Assembly (NCBI RefSeq): GCF_025628885.1
Contig: NZ_JAOTIF010000036.1
Span: forward strand, 1 to 48,262
Length of the DNA: 48,262 bases
Source of the DNA: Paraflavisolibacter caeni
Lineage (GTDB): Bacteria > Bacteroidota > Bacteroidia > Chitinophagales > Chitinophagaceae
Direction: 5' to 3'
The translations under genes were made by a program, and so were the position numbers. A model generated the notes under the pieces. It was not told the origin of the DNA, made no database searches, and worked only from the letters and a program-made list of their open reading frames with translations. Position 1 is the first letter of the stretch, and each line of letters opens with the position of its first letter. This document shows, one piece after another, positions 9,275 through 18,081 of the stretch.

Positions 9275-9314
9275 AAAGGTGATCAACCCATAGTTTATCC
9301 ACCCTTCATTTAAC
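9275..9314 (-). promoter_or_regulatory. Conserved leader upstream of SusC 1
   Basis: This stretch just ahead of the SusC start matches 17247-17285 ahead of the second SusC: GGTGATCAACC, then a GTTTAT core, then CATTTAAC on the plus strand. No Shine-Dalgarno sequence is present. It is probably part of the 5' untranslated leader; its function is unknown. Confidence 0.5.
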
Positions 9315-9352
9315 ACAATAAAGGTCTAAATGCAGAGGCAGCCTAACTACTC

Positions 9353-9399
9353 CGAATTTGACTATTATTGATGCTATTTTTGCAGCGCTTTAACATTTT
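9353..9399. promoter_or_regulatory. Conserved block, copy A, upstream of SusC 1
   Basis: One of three copies of a block of about 45 bp; the others are near 17324 and 18082. The best-conserved core on the plus strand is GATGCTATTTTTGCAG followed by GCTTTAACATTTT. On the minus strand two TGTYAAA-type words flank the core. On the plus strand TATTTTTG (9375-9382) fits the Bacteroidota -7 consensus TAnnTTTG. It lies about 120 bp from the SusC ATG. Whether it serves SusC, a divergent transcript or both cannot be settled from sequence. Confidence 0.6.
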
Positions 9400-9510
9400 C
9401 TGTTTTGCCATCAGAAAAAGGACTATTGTAAAATGGCTTTGGATTTCCCTGAAAACCCAGGTTCATACTCTGAATATCCATATTGGTACAGATGGACAGG
9501 CATTGCCAAT

Positions 9511-9552
9511 AAAAATTAAAGGCTACCCGATTTTGGGTAGCCTTTAATTTTT
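9511..9552 (-). terminator. Intrinsic terminator of the four-gene SusC/SusD operon
   Basis: A perfect 18-bp stem (9511-9528 with 9535-9552) around a 6-nt loop. It lies 31 bp past the stop of the DUF4998 gene. A/T tracts flank both sides, so it could also end a plus-strand transcript starting near copy A of the conserved block. The surrounding gene-free stretch 9250-9583 otherwise holds only copy A and the SusC leader. Confidence 0.9.
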
Positions 9553-9583
9553 AATACGAAAGAATGATCAAATGAACATCTGA

Positions 9584-10696
9584 CTACTTTAACGTAAAGG
9601 TGTTATCCATCGAAGCCCTGTGTGGCGCCTGGGAGGATGTAGTACCAATTTCATCCAACCAGTATTTAATTTTTAACACTTTGGTAACCGGATCGAATTT
9701 ATTGACCCCTGAAGGATCCAAAATAGCAGAACGACCTCCAACGGCGGTGGAATGCGGCTGTCCATAATAATTAATAATGCTCACCACATTATAGTTCTGA
9801 TCGAAATTAACTATCACGCCAAAATTGCCATAAGTAGACGCAGACGTGCCATTCATGATCCGTTGGGTGATACTATTATTATCTACGCTGAATAACACCA
9901 ACTGGCGGGCTACGCCTGTGTATTGCCATCTTGCATTCCAGGTTGCCGGTGCTGTAATTGCCGCAGTTGTATAATCGGCAACGGTACCCTGGTAAGTATA
10001 CTCCCCGGCAGCCAGGTTAACGTTGACCGTTTGCATAGCATAAAAAGTATCTATTGCTTTGGCTGGTAAGTAGGCTGTTTTTAGCTGTATAGCATCAACT
10101 GTAGACTTGGCATCTTTTAATGTATCTTTTACATTGCTGAGGGTCTTCATTATCCTGGTAGCAGCCGTATTCGCGGTGGTTGTGTAGGATAAATCTGTAG
10201 CTATGGTTGTCGCATCTACTGCAGCATAGTTTACGATCAACCCGTCCTTACTGTTGGTGATTGTCGTAATACGAGGGTATAAGTTAGCTTCATATTTTGC
10301 GCCATATACATTCCCACCTGCATATGAAGAAAGTGACTTATTTCCCTGGTTGTCTACCGCGATCATTTCAAAGTTAAAATACCCTTCAGCAAGGTCCGGG
10401 ATGATTACTTTTTCAATCGTGTTCGTGGCTTTGGGTGTCACTTCCTTGCTGTTTAACCTGTTGTTCCAATAAATAATATATTTGACAACACTAGGATCTG
10501 CAGATTTAGTGAATTGCACCTCTGCCCTATTTCTGCCGGTATGGATCTCAATATTAGTCGGCACTCCAGGATAATACTTCTCCCCGTCTTTCAGGTAAGT
10601 TTCATAGGAGCTATCCATTTTTGAGCAGGATATTATCATGCTACTACTTAGTAACAGTAATAAAAATTTATTTCTCATTCTCTGATTTTTAATCAT
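9584..10696 (-). CDS. DUF4998-type PUL lipoprotein
   Basis: A 370-residue lipoprotein, last gene of the upstream SusC/SusD operon and in the position usually held by SusE/SusF-like surface glycan-binding proteins. The ATG at 10696 is used; a second ATG at 10678 (MRNKFLLLLL) is equally possible and gives a tighter signal peptide. The lipobox precedes Cys24 (SMIISC). After it, DGEKYYPGVPTNIEIHTGRN is the typical DUF4998 opening, followed by a fibronectin-like strand pattern (DPSVVKYIIYWNN). The C-terminal half, from about residue 200, is a Thr/Ala-rich beta domain I cannot assign. A carbohydrate-binding or spacer role on the cell surface is inferred from position. A strong terminator follows. 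Confidence 0.8.
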   Translation of the reverse strand: MIKNQRMRNKFLLLLLSSSMIISCSKMDSSYETYLKDGEKYYPGVPTNIEIHTGRNRAEVQFTKSADPSVVKYIIYWNNRLNSKEVTPKATNTIEKVIIPDLAEGYFNFEMIAVDNQGNKSLSSYAGGNVYGAKYEANLYPRITTITNSKDGLIVNYAAVDATTIATDLSYTTTANTAATRIMKTLSNVKDTLKDAKSTVDAIQLKTAYLPAKAIDTFYAMQTVNVNLAAGEYTYQGTVADYTTAAITAPATWNARWQYTGVARQLVLFSVDNNSITQRIMNGTSASTYGNFGVIVNFDQNYNVVSIINYYGQPHSTAVGGRSAILDPSGVNKFDPVTKVLKIKYWLDEIGTTSSQAPHRASMDNTFTLK

Positions 10697-10734
10697 TAAT
10701 TCATTTAGATACCCTAAATTTTATGTTTTCCATT

Positions 10735-11940
10735 CTATTGGTTCGGATCGCCCCAGAATTTAAAGGCGGCAAAATCCATAGCAGAAGAACCCGCATAGTT
10801 CTGAAGCATTACCACCCGGAAATACCTCATAGAAACGGCAGGCAGCGGAAATACCACTTCGGTACCGTCGTTTACCACCTGGTTGTCCGCCGCGCTACGT
10901 TGCCCGTATGGCAAGCCTGAGGGTTTCACCAATTCGTATAAGCCACCCAACTGCACCCACGAATTATCCAAAGCACCATTGGGGTTAGGGTTGTTGCTTC
11001 CATATATTTTATAGAACTTGGGCGTTCCATTGATAAACTCCGCTGTACCGTTTTTCCTCATCCACCACCTGATACGGCTTAGTTTTACGGTAGCTCCCAA
11101 ATCAAATGTGATGCGTGCAGGCAAAGAATCAGTAGCTAATGGCGTTCCCCATTGAGCGGCATCGACAGCTCCATTATTTGTGATCAGCCTGGCTAAAGTA
11201 GCACCACAGCAACCCGTTTGGTCGCCTGGCAGATAAAGGCCTTTCATGATCGTCCTACTGAGTTCCACTTCATTCAGTGATGTTATATTTGCCCACACTG
11301 TGTCTGAAGAATTTCCCCAACGGTCTCTTACATAAGCGCCGAATTTTCTTGTTTTGGGTGAGAAGCCCCTAACAGAGAAGTTCCCCTCTTTCTTCTTGGT
11401 ATATTCCGTATAGATATATTCCGCTTTGCCGGCCGTATCCACCAGGGTTACAATCCCCACTTCACTTTCATCGGGATTCTGATAGGCAACATTGACACCT
11501 CCAAAATCGGCGAACAACTGTAAAGTCTGCCTGATGCTCACATAAGGAGGGGTCTGCGGATTTACGGTAACGGTAACGGCATCTGATAGCACCTCGCCCC
11601 GGCTCACGGTACGCAGGGTTACCGTATAGGCTCCAACTTTTTCAAATCCGTTTACCAGCATAGAATCTACATAATAGGACACTTTCTTTTGCTGGTTTGT
11701 TTTGCTGTTTACGGCATAGTCGGCCTGTACATATAATACGGAAGGATCATTGGGCAAATCATAAGTCAACATGGCGCCGCCGGGAAGATTCTTCACCTGT
11801 ACATTCGAGACAGGCAATGGTTTTTTACCGTCTTTAAACAAAGCCTCGTGCTCATCGCCGGAAAGCTTTTGGCAGGAAAATAAAAACCCTGCAATAGACG
11901 CTATCGATAGAATTGCTGCTATACAATATATTTTTTTCAT
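10735..11940 (-). CDS. DUF4959/DUF5126/DUF5000 PUL lipoprotein
   Basis: A 401-residue surface lipoprotein with a signal ending at Cys23 (AGFLFSC). I read three consecutive beta domains: DUF4959 (about 35-130, beginning KPLPVSNVQVKNLPGGAMLT), DUF5126 (about 130-225, containing FGAYVRDRWGNSSDTV), and a C-terminal DUF5000/F5-8 type C-like domain (about 235-401) with ITFDLGATVKLSRIRWW, a YGSNNPNPNG loop and YFRVVMLQNY. Discoidin-like folds bind sugars, so this is probably a SusE/F-like accessory glycan-binding protein of the operon. It lies 40 bp after the SusD gene and 38 bp before the DUF4998 gene. Its C-terminal domain is the best match in the window for the broken gene at 17535-18075. Confidence 0.85.
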   Translation of the reverse strand: MKKIYCIAAILSIASIAGFLFSCQKLSGDEHEALFKDGKKPLPVSNVQVKNLPGGAMLTYDLPNDPSVLYVQADYAVNSKTNQQKKVSYYVDSMLVNGFEKVGAYTVTLRTVSRGEVLSDAVTVTVNPQTPPYVSIRQTLQLFADFGGVNVAYQNPDESEVGIVTLVDTAGKAEYIYTEYTKKKEGNFSVRGFSPKTRKFGAYVRDRWGNSSDTVWANITSLNEVELSRTIMKGLYLPGDQTGCCGATLARLITNNGAVDAAQWGTPLATDSLPARITFDLGATVKLSRIRWWMRKNGTAEFINGTPKFYKIYGSNNPNPNGALDNSWVQLGGLYELVKPSGLPYGQRSAADNQVVNDGTEVVFPLPAVSMRYFRVVMLQNYAGSSAMDFAAFKFWGDPNQ

Positions 11941-11980
11941 TTTTCAAGCATTGAAATAAGTTTGAAAAGATTTATTCCTA

Positions 11981-13951
11981 TTACCACAAAGGATTTTGAA
12001 CCAGGTTGTGGTTGACAAACAGGTTGTATTGTTTTATTGGTGTTAAGTAATCCCGATAAGTATCAGAAGGTGTATAGATTGTTTTTAAACGATAGAAGGT
12101 CTGCGGTGTATTTTGCTGGTAATCCCAGGCAGTAATCGGGCGGTTCATCAGGTCCAGCCTTTTCCAGCGGCGCTCATTCCAGAAATTATTGCCTTCGAAC
12201 ATAAATTCATTCATCGTTTCCTGCTGAATAATGCTTCTCAGACCGTCCTTAGAAGCTGGCTTGTTTGGCTGGCGGGAGAAATTTTGCCAGGATTCCACCA
12301 CCCCTTTCAATCCTGCACGGGTTCTCACGGAATCAACCCATTGGTATACCTTATTGGAAGGACCTTCCACTTCATTTAAAGATTCGGCATACATCAAATA
12401 CAATTCAGATAAACGAATCGTGGGCCATACATAAGAGAGCGTCGTAGTCCCGCTATTTTTATAATTAACCAATTTTTTGGGCCAGTACCCGGTAAACGAA
12501 GCACGAGAGGCTGAATTAGCAGACACAGAGCCCCACATGGTATTGATGTACATTAAATTTTTCTCATCTGTTCTACCTGTGGTAAAAAAAGAAGACCCGT
12601 CAAAAGCCAAATCCGCATAAAACCTTAATTCCCTATCCACATTGAAGCTGGAAGTAACATAATTGGGTTTTAGAATGCTGCTATCAGACCTTGGGATCGT
12701 TTTCAGCGCTGTATACCTGTTGGCATAATCCCAGGAGAAATCCTCATCAATGGGAACGCCATTTTTTGTATAGAACGATTCACAGGTATTGATGTTTGCT
12801 GCCAGAAGAGCGGCATTATTTCCGTTCAAATCATGTCGCGGGCAGCCCATACTCTGAAGAACATTTGACCAAGTGCGGTTGGCAGCCCCCCATATGGTTT
12901 CAGGGTTCCAGCTTTCTGTGATGGCCCCGCGTATGTTCATACATGTTTGGGTAGCAGGGCTTATGTATGGTATATCAAATGGCTTGGTAAAATAGAACAA
13001 TTGATTGCCCACAGATTTGGCCATATCGATTGCCGCTTTACATGCATCGGCTGCTTTTTGCCATTTCTTCGCATCATAAGTAGCATTTATCAACTGCTGC
13101 CCTTCTTTATCCTTGAAGCCAGCATAATCCGCATTTCCATTGAACAATGGGCTTGCTGCCAATACCAGGGTCTGGGCTTTCACGGCCAATGCCATTGTTT
13201 TTGTAGCCCTACCCAATTCTTCCACCTGGTTCGATACCATGAGCGGCAAATCAGGTGTGGCTTCATCCAGGAGTTGCACAATATAATTGACCACGGTATC
13301 TACTGGTTCTCTTTTTACTTTTACCGCATCCACATCCGCTGAGACTTCAATATTTTTTCTCATCACCGGAACAGGACCGTACATGCGCATTAAAAAGAAA
13401 TGATAATAGGCCTTTAAAAACTTCACTTCAGCGGTCCATTGCGCTTTTTCATCAATTGTAATATCTGGTACCCGGTCTATATTGGCCAGGAAGATGTTAC
13501 AATCCCTGATACCGCCGAATAAGGGTGTACCTCCATTTTCGCCATCCCAATAATTAGCTACCGGCGAGCCTGAGGATTGCAAGCCATAGGTCATATTGAT
13601 AAGAGCCTGGAAGCCGTCCATGGGAGAAATCCCCGGATTGGGCGTGCATGTTTCCCTGGACGCTATAATTGTGTGATTGACGTTGCCGGCATTATCAAAA
13701 CCGCCCCCATTGGCCATAGGCAGGTAGGAATAACAAGAAAATAAATACTTTTTGGCGCTGGCCCGCAGATCGAAAGCCTGGTCGATGGTCGCAATATTGT
13801 CAGGCACAATATCCAGGTATTTTTTACAGGAACTCACTACCAGTACCAGGACACTTGCCAACAGTGTCCATTTTAGATGTACATAGCTGGTTTTCAGCCT
13901 GGTAAAAGAAGCTTTATTATAATGAGAATGTTTATTCTTTGTTCGTTTCAT
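11981..13951 (-). CDS. SusD/RagB-family glycan-binding lipoprotein (pair 2)
   Basis: Surface lipoprotein partner of the SusC encoded upstream. It is 656 residues, at the long end for SusD proteins. The N-terminus has about 25 basic and polar residues (MKRTKNKHSHYNK...) before the hydrophobic signal, which ends VVSSC and continues KKYLDIVPDNIATIDQAF, the usual mature start of this family. The SusD helical core is visible in AEVKFLKAYYHFFLMRMYGP and the C-terminal WPTIRLSELYLMYAESLNE, and a typical ending EFMFEGNNFWNERRWKR follows. The ATG at 13951 is used; a later start could remove the unusual basic stretch, but no closer ATG is seen before the signal. It lies 67 bp from the SusC stop. Confidence 0.93.
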   Translation of the reverse strand: MKRTKNKHSHYNKASFTRLKTSYVHLKWTLLASVLVLVVSSCKKYLDIVPDNIATIDQAFDLRASAKKYLFSCYSYLPMANGGGFDNAGNVNHTIIASRETCTPNPGISPMDGFQALINMTYGLQSSGSPVANYWDGENGGTPLFGGIRDCNIFLANIDRVPDITIDEKAQWTAEVKFLKAYYHFFLMRMYGPVPVMRKNIEVSADVDAVKVKREPVDTVVNYIVQLLDEATPDLPLMVSNQVEELGRATKTMALAVKAQTLVLAASPLFNGNADYAGFKDKEGQQLINATYDAKKWQKAADACKAAIDMAKSVGNQLFYFTKPFDIPYISPATQTCMNIRGAITESWNPETIWGAANRTWSNVLQSMGCPRHDLNGNNAALLAANINTCESFYTKNGVPIDEDFSWDYANRYTALKTIPRSDSSILKPNYVTSSFNVDRELRFYADLAFDGSSFFTTGRTDEKNLMYINTMWGSVSANSASRASFTGYWPKKLVNYKNSGTTTLSYVWPTIRLSELYLMYAESLNEVEGPSNKVYQWVDSVRTRAGLKGVVESWQNFSRQPNKPASKDGLRSIIQQETMNEFMFEGNNFWNERRWKRLDLMNRPITAWDYQQNTPQTFYRLKTIYTPSDTYRDYLTPIKQYNLFVNHNLVQNPLW

Positions 13952-14018
13952 AAACTACTTATTAATCAATTATTCAACTTTTGTTACAGTTCGTCAGCGC
14001 AATGCTGCTGACATTTTT

Positions 14019-17000
14019 TTATCGAATGGAAAATGTTACACCCGCATTCACGACCCGTTGGATCGGATATCCTAAACCATTACCCCCCATTTCGATATCC
14101 CATAATTTAAAGTTGCTGAATGTGAAGAGGTTGCTTGCGTTCAGGTAGAACCTGGCATTAGACAGCCTGAATTTTCTTCTCAAACTTTCAGGAAGGGTAT
14201 ACCCTACCTCAGCTTGCTTGATACGCAGGAAGGAACCGCTGCGCATAAACCAGGTGCTTGGCTGCAGGTTGTTGTTGCGCAGATCTGTACTCAGTCTAGG
14301 CCACAAAGCATAAATATCCCTGTTGTCTTCGCTCCAATGATTATCGGCATAGACTTGTAAGAGCTGACGCTGGTCGTCGATAAATGGAGAGGTAGCCACC
14401 GGATCGATCCAGAATGACCTGCGGGCAGTACCCTGGAAGAACACAGAAAAGTCGAAGCCTTTATAGCCCATAGACATTCCAAAACCATATTGAATTTCAG
14501 GGGTGGTAGGATAACCTATAGGGGCCATGTCCAATTCATCAATCTTACCATCATTGTTCAGGTCCCTGTATTTGATATCGCCACCGCCATACTGGGTATT
14601 TGCATTGGCTACAATGAGCGGGAATTGTTGTTTCGGCGAATTGGCAGCTTCTGCGTCGTCTACGAACAACCTTTCCGCAATGTATCCCCAATTCTGGGCT
14701 ATGTTTTTTCCTGTATGTGTTTTGTTGTCCAGCACTACTGTTTTACCATCCAGGTCGTAAGAGTATTCTGGTTCTTCATACACATCGAACTGGTTGGTTG
14801 CATAGGTAAAGTTGGCCATACCTTTTACCCAGAAGTTCCTCTTTGCATAATAAGTGTAGTCCATATCGAAATCCACACCCTGGGAAGAAGCTTCACCCAC
14901 GTTGGCCATTGTAGAAGCCAGGGCGCTTGCCGGCAATCCCATTGTTGTAGGGATAGAGGCCCTCTGCATTAAGATATTGGTTCTTTTTTCCTTGTACACA
15001 TCCACATTCATGTTCCAATTTTTGTAGAGTGTCATTTCTGCACCCAGATTGGATTTCTGTGCCTGTTCCCAGGTGATGTCATTATTGGCATAGCGGTTGA
15101 CCAAAATACCGTTTAGTGCAAAACCATTCTGAAGAAGCCCGAAAGAGGAGGCCCTGGCTGCACTATTCATATCAACATCCGACAAATAGAAGAACCTGTT
15201 CGCTGCGGTGCCTATTGCATCATTACCAACCAGGCCATGCGTTGCTTTCAACTTCAATTTTGAGATAACAGGTTTTAAATTATCCCAGAACTGTTCATTG
15301 GAAATGGTATATCCCACACCTATAGAAGGGAAGAAACCGTAGCGGTGGGTTTTATAGAAACGCTCGGAACCATTATAACCGAAGTTGAATTCACTTGCCA
15401 GTTTGGTATCATACACATAGGTAAGCCTGCCCGACACGCCTAAGTTGCGGAAAGGAAGTGATTCCTGCAGACTTCCGGCGCTTGCAGACAGGCTGCTTTT
15501 GGCAATCCCCACCAAAGTACCGCTTACGCTGTGTACGTTTTTATAGACCCTGCTGTAATTCAGTGCCAACTCGCTATAAAAGTTTGAGCTCGCATTCCTA
15601 GCGCCCGGCACATAGTTCAAGGTAGGATTACCCACAGGGGCAATAACACCCGGCGTAGCCACCATGTTGATGGGATTCAGACTGTATGTTTTTTTAGCAA
15701 AATCATAGTTGGACGCCACGTAATAATAAGGAACATAGGAACGATTCAGGTCAAAATAAGAATAACGCTGCGTACTAACAAGGCCGCGGGCGCTCAAGCC
15801 TTTTGTAATAAAAGCCAAATTCTGGCTGATTTGAATCTGCGTATTGATGGTAGATGCAGATTGCTGCTGGTAACCTTTTTGCACATCCGCATAAGGGTTG
15901 TTGTAGCGGCCATCATAGGAATTACCAAACATAATATGTTTTACATATTTTGTTTCAGGGGTTGTTTCATAATAAGCAGGGAACAGTACCGGGTTGGTCT
16001 GCATTATTTTTGCGAAAATGGCGCTACCACCTGTAACAGGCCCGATATAGTCTGTGAACAGACCGCTGATCATCGTTTTTAATTCTGTGGTTTTCGTCAG
16101 GTTGATATTGATGTTACTGCGTAATGAATAGGTTTTATAGGTAGGATTACTACTGAAGTTGGATTTTTTATCCACTTTCAAAATACCATTATCCTGGTTA
16201 TAGCTACCAGACACATAGTAACGGGCCACTTTACCACCACCACTTAAGTTTAAGTTCGCGCGCTGGTTGTTTGTATAGTCTTTGATCAACATCTGCTGCC
16301 AGTCTGTTGCCGGGAAAAACAAGGGGTCTGTACCCAACCTGGTATTTTCGATCTTTGTTTTCTGGTAACGGTATCCTGCTAAAGGATTGCGGGTAACACT
16401 GGCTTCATTGGCCAACTCCATGTAGGTAACAGGATCTGCCAGTTGTACATTTTGTGTAGGCGTGGACAAAGAATTTTCCAACCTTACAGAAGCTGTTACG
16501 GGGCTTTCTTTACCCTCTTTTGTAGTGACCAGGATCACACCATTCGCACCTTTTGCGCCATACAAGGCAGTTGCCGCGGCATCCTTCATGATCGAGAAGT
16601 TGGAGACATCGTCTATCTGCAAGCGGGCCAGTTCGTCGGTTGATGACTCGATATTATCAATTAAGATCAAAGGCGATTTCCTGTAACCGAAAGTGGTCAC
16701 ACCATGAATGAAGAAGTCGGCATTGTCTTTACCAGGTTCGCCACTGCTTTGGAAAGCAATCAAACCGGCAATTTTTCCTGCGAAAGCCTGGGTAAGGTTA
16801 CTGGCAGGAATCTTCAGATCAGCGGGTTTTATGGTCGTTACAGAGCCTACCACTTCGGTTTTCTTTTGCTTACCATAAGCTACGACAACGACATCATCCA
16901 ATGCGCCGGCAACTGCCTCCATTTCGATGATTAGCTGACGGGATTTTACCACCACAGTTGTTGCCTGATAGCCAGTCATAGTCAGCGCAAGCTTGCTGTT

Positions 17001-17222
17001 CAGCGGAACCTTGATCTGAAAATTACCATTGGCGTCTGCGGCAGTAGCCTGCCTCTTGTCTGTAAGTGAAGTAATCGTAACACCAGCCAGGGGTGTTTTC
17101 TCTTTCTTGTCTTTGACAGTACCTTGTACATTGATCAATTCCTGGGCGTAGGAATTGCTTGCCTGAAATACCAGGCATAAGAATCCCAGCATCCATAAGA
17201 GCAATCGTCTTTGCTTCATCAT
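14019..17222 (-). CDS. SusC/RagA-family TonB-dependent outer-membrane transporter (2)
   Basis: TonB-dependent outer-membrane porin for glycan import, first gene of a four-gene operon with SusD, a DUF5000 lipoprotein and a DUF4998 lipoprotein. The start is the ATG at 17222 (MMKQRRLLLW), giving 1067 residues; the longer frame adds 18 residues before the signal peptide and is unlikely. The signal peptide is 1-27 (ends SYAQ). A carboxypeptidase-regulatory-like domain follows at about 31-105, then DDVVVVAYGKQKK at 109-121, the plug, a signature ATALYGAKGANGVILVTTKEG at about 217-237 and the barrel. The signal and regulatory domain are close to those of the other SusC, but plug and barrel differ strongly, suggesting a different ligand. 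Confidence 0.95.
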   Translation of the reverse strand: MMKQRRLLLWMLGFLCLVFQASNSYAQELINVQGTVKDKKEKTPLAGVTITSLTDKRQATAADANGNFQIKVPLNSKLALTMTGYQATTVVVKSRQLIIEMEAVAGALDDVVVVAYGKQKKTEVVGSVTTIKPADLKIPASNLTQAFAGKIAGLIAFQSSGEPGKDNADFFIHGVTTFGYRKSPLILIDNIESSTDELARLQIDDVSNFSIMKDAAATALYGAKGANGVILVTTKEGKESPVTASVRLENSLSTPTQNVQLADPVTYMELANEASVTRNPLAGYRYQKTKIENTRLGTDPLFFPATDWQQMLIKDYTNNQRANLNLSGGGKVARYYVSGSYNQDNGILKVDKKSNFSSNPTYKTYSLRSNININLTKTTELKTMISGLFTDYIGPVTGGSAIFAKIMQTNPVLFPAYYETTPETKYVKHIMFGNSYDGRYNNPYADVQKGYQQQSASTINTQIQISQNLAFITKGLSARGLVSTQRYSYFDLNRSYVPYYYVASNYDFAKKTYSLNPINMVATPGVIAPVGNPTLNYVPGARNASSNFYSELALNYSRVYKNVHSVSGTLVGIAKSSLSASAGSLQESLPFRNLGVSGRLTYVYDTKLASEFNFGYNGSERFYKTHRYGFFPSIGVGYTISNEQFWDNLKPVISKLKLKATHGLVGNDAIGTAANRFFYLSDVDMNSAARASSFGLLQNGFALNGILVNRYANNDITWEQAQKSNLGAEMTLYKNWNMNVDVYKEKRTNILMQRASIPTTMGLPASALASTMANVGEASSQGVDFDMDYTYYAKRNFWVKGMANFTYATNQFDVYEEPEYSYDLDGKTVVLDNKTHTGKNIAQNWGYIAERLFVDDAEAANSPKQQFPLIVANANTQYGGGDIKYRDLNNDGKIDELDMAPIGYPTTPEIQYGFGMSMGYKGFDFSVFFQGTARRSFWIDPVATSPFIDDQRQLLQVYADNHWSEDNRDIYALWPRLSTDLRNNNLQPSTWFMRSGSFLRIKQAEVGYTLPESLRRKFRLSNARFYLNASNLFTFSNFKLWDIEMGGNGLGYPIQRVVNAGVTFSIR

Positions 17223-17246
17223 AAGGGGTTTAATATTTAAAATATG

Positions 17247-17285
17247 AAAGGTGATCAACCATTGTTTATGCACCAATCATTTAAC
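17247..17285 (-). promoter_or_regulatory. Conserved leader upstream of SusC 2
   Basis: Matches the leader of the other SusC at 9275-9314, at the same distance from the start codon. Confidence 0.5.
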
Positions 17286-17323
17286 GACTTAAAGATCAAA
17301 CAACAGACACTGCTATTATAATG

Positions 17324-17370
17324 TTAATTTAACAAATACCAATGTTATTTTTGCAGGGCATTAACACTTA
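17324..17370. promoter_or_regulatory. Conserved block, copy B, upstream of SusC 2
   Basis: Second copy of the block seen near 9353 and 18082. The core is TATTTTTGCAG (17346-17356), with TTTAACAAA before it and GGCATTAACA after it. It lies about 120 bp from the SusC ATG, as in copy A. It is the most diverged of the three copies. Confidence 0.55.
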
Positions 17371-17455
17371 TACTTTATCGTGCGTATAAATAAGATGTAT
17401 ATGCGCTTTTTGTGTTTAAAAGCATCCCTCCCAACCTATTGCTGGTTATATTATA

Positions 17456-17493
17456 AAGCAAAAATCCTGTGTTGGTGTAACACAGGATTTTGC
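17456..17493 (-). terminator. Intrinsic terminator behind the broken DUF5000 gene
   Basis: A 13-bp perfect stem (17461-17473 with 17479-17491) around a 5-nt loop, extended by GCAAA/TTTGC-type pairs at the ends. It lies about 40 bp past the pseudogene stop and has outlived the operon it served. It could also stop a plus-strand transcript from copy B. Confidence 0.85.
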
Positions 17494-17534
17494 ATTCCAT
17501 CTCATTATAATGCGCGGATGGAGCGCAGCAAGAA

Positions 17535-18075
17535 TTAATTTTCAGATGTCCAACAAGCCAATTCTGCCATGGTAATATTCGTGGGTGAAGGAGCCCATGT
17601 TTCAAGCACCTTTATCCGAATGTACCTTACACCAGGCATTGTATTCGGGATTGTAACCGTTTCACCCGCTGCTGCATATTCAACATCGGTTACATTAGTT
17701 CCTGTCGCCAAACCTGATGGCTTAACAGATTGGAATGTACCTAATAAGGTCCAGCCGGTCCAAGATCCGTCAGGATTAGGAGTAGTAGCACTACACTTCG
17801 AATTTTTTCACAGCTTGAGCAGTATAGAGCTGGTCGGTTGCCTGCCAGGTTACGAGCTTGCTCAATTTTTGGGTAACACCCATATCAAAAGTAAAATTTA
17901 GGGGCAATGTACCGTTTGCTGTTTTAAATGACGCTGCTGCATTTCCATAAGTATTATCCCAAAGTTTAGTCACCGTGTTGGTTCCACTCGCTGCAGCATC
18001 TCCTGTGAGCGAATAACCAGTGTTAACCAGCCCATCAGTAAAAGCGTACAAGATGGGCCACCAGACGCCGACAAA
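17535..18075 (-). pseudogene. Remnant of a DUF5000/F5-8 type C-like PUL lipoprotein, frameshifted and 5'-truncated
   Basis: Two pieces in different frames join to one domain. The first (18075 to about 17794) reads WWPILYAFTDG, then NFTFDMGVTQKLSKLVTW and KKFEV. The second (about 17788 to 17535) reads ATTPNPDGSWTGW, then KPSGLATGTNVTD and RYIRIKVLETW, ending CWTSEN. Together they align with the C-terminal domain of the lipoprotein at 10735-11940, which has YGSNNPNPNG and KPSGLPYG at the same places. At the break the bases are consistent with loss of two nucleotides in a codon pair for Tyr-Gly, leaving TAG. There is no start codon, signal peptide or N-terminal domain: an in-frame TAG stands at 18076, next to conserved block C. 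The terminator downstream is intact. Confidence 0.8.
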
Positions 18076-18081
18076 CTAATA

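Noticed and set aside
17375-17605. 76-residue minus-strand frame downstream of the DUF5000 remnant
   Set aside because: It runs through the terminator hairpin at 17461-17491 in a frame unrelated to the remnant and shows no domain.
17569-17901. 110-residue plus-strand frame
   Set aside because: It is antisense to the DUF5000 remnant, whose two pieces match a real domain on the minus strand.
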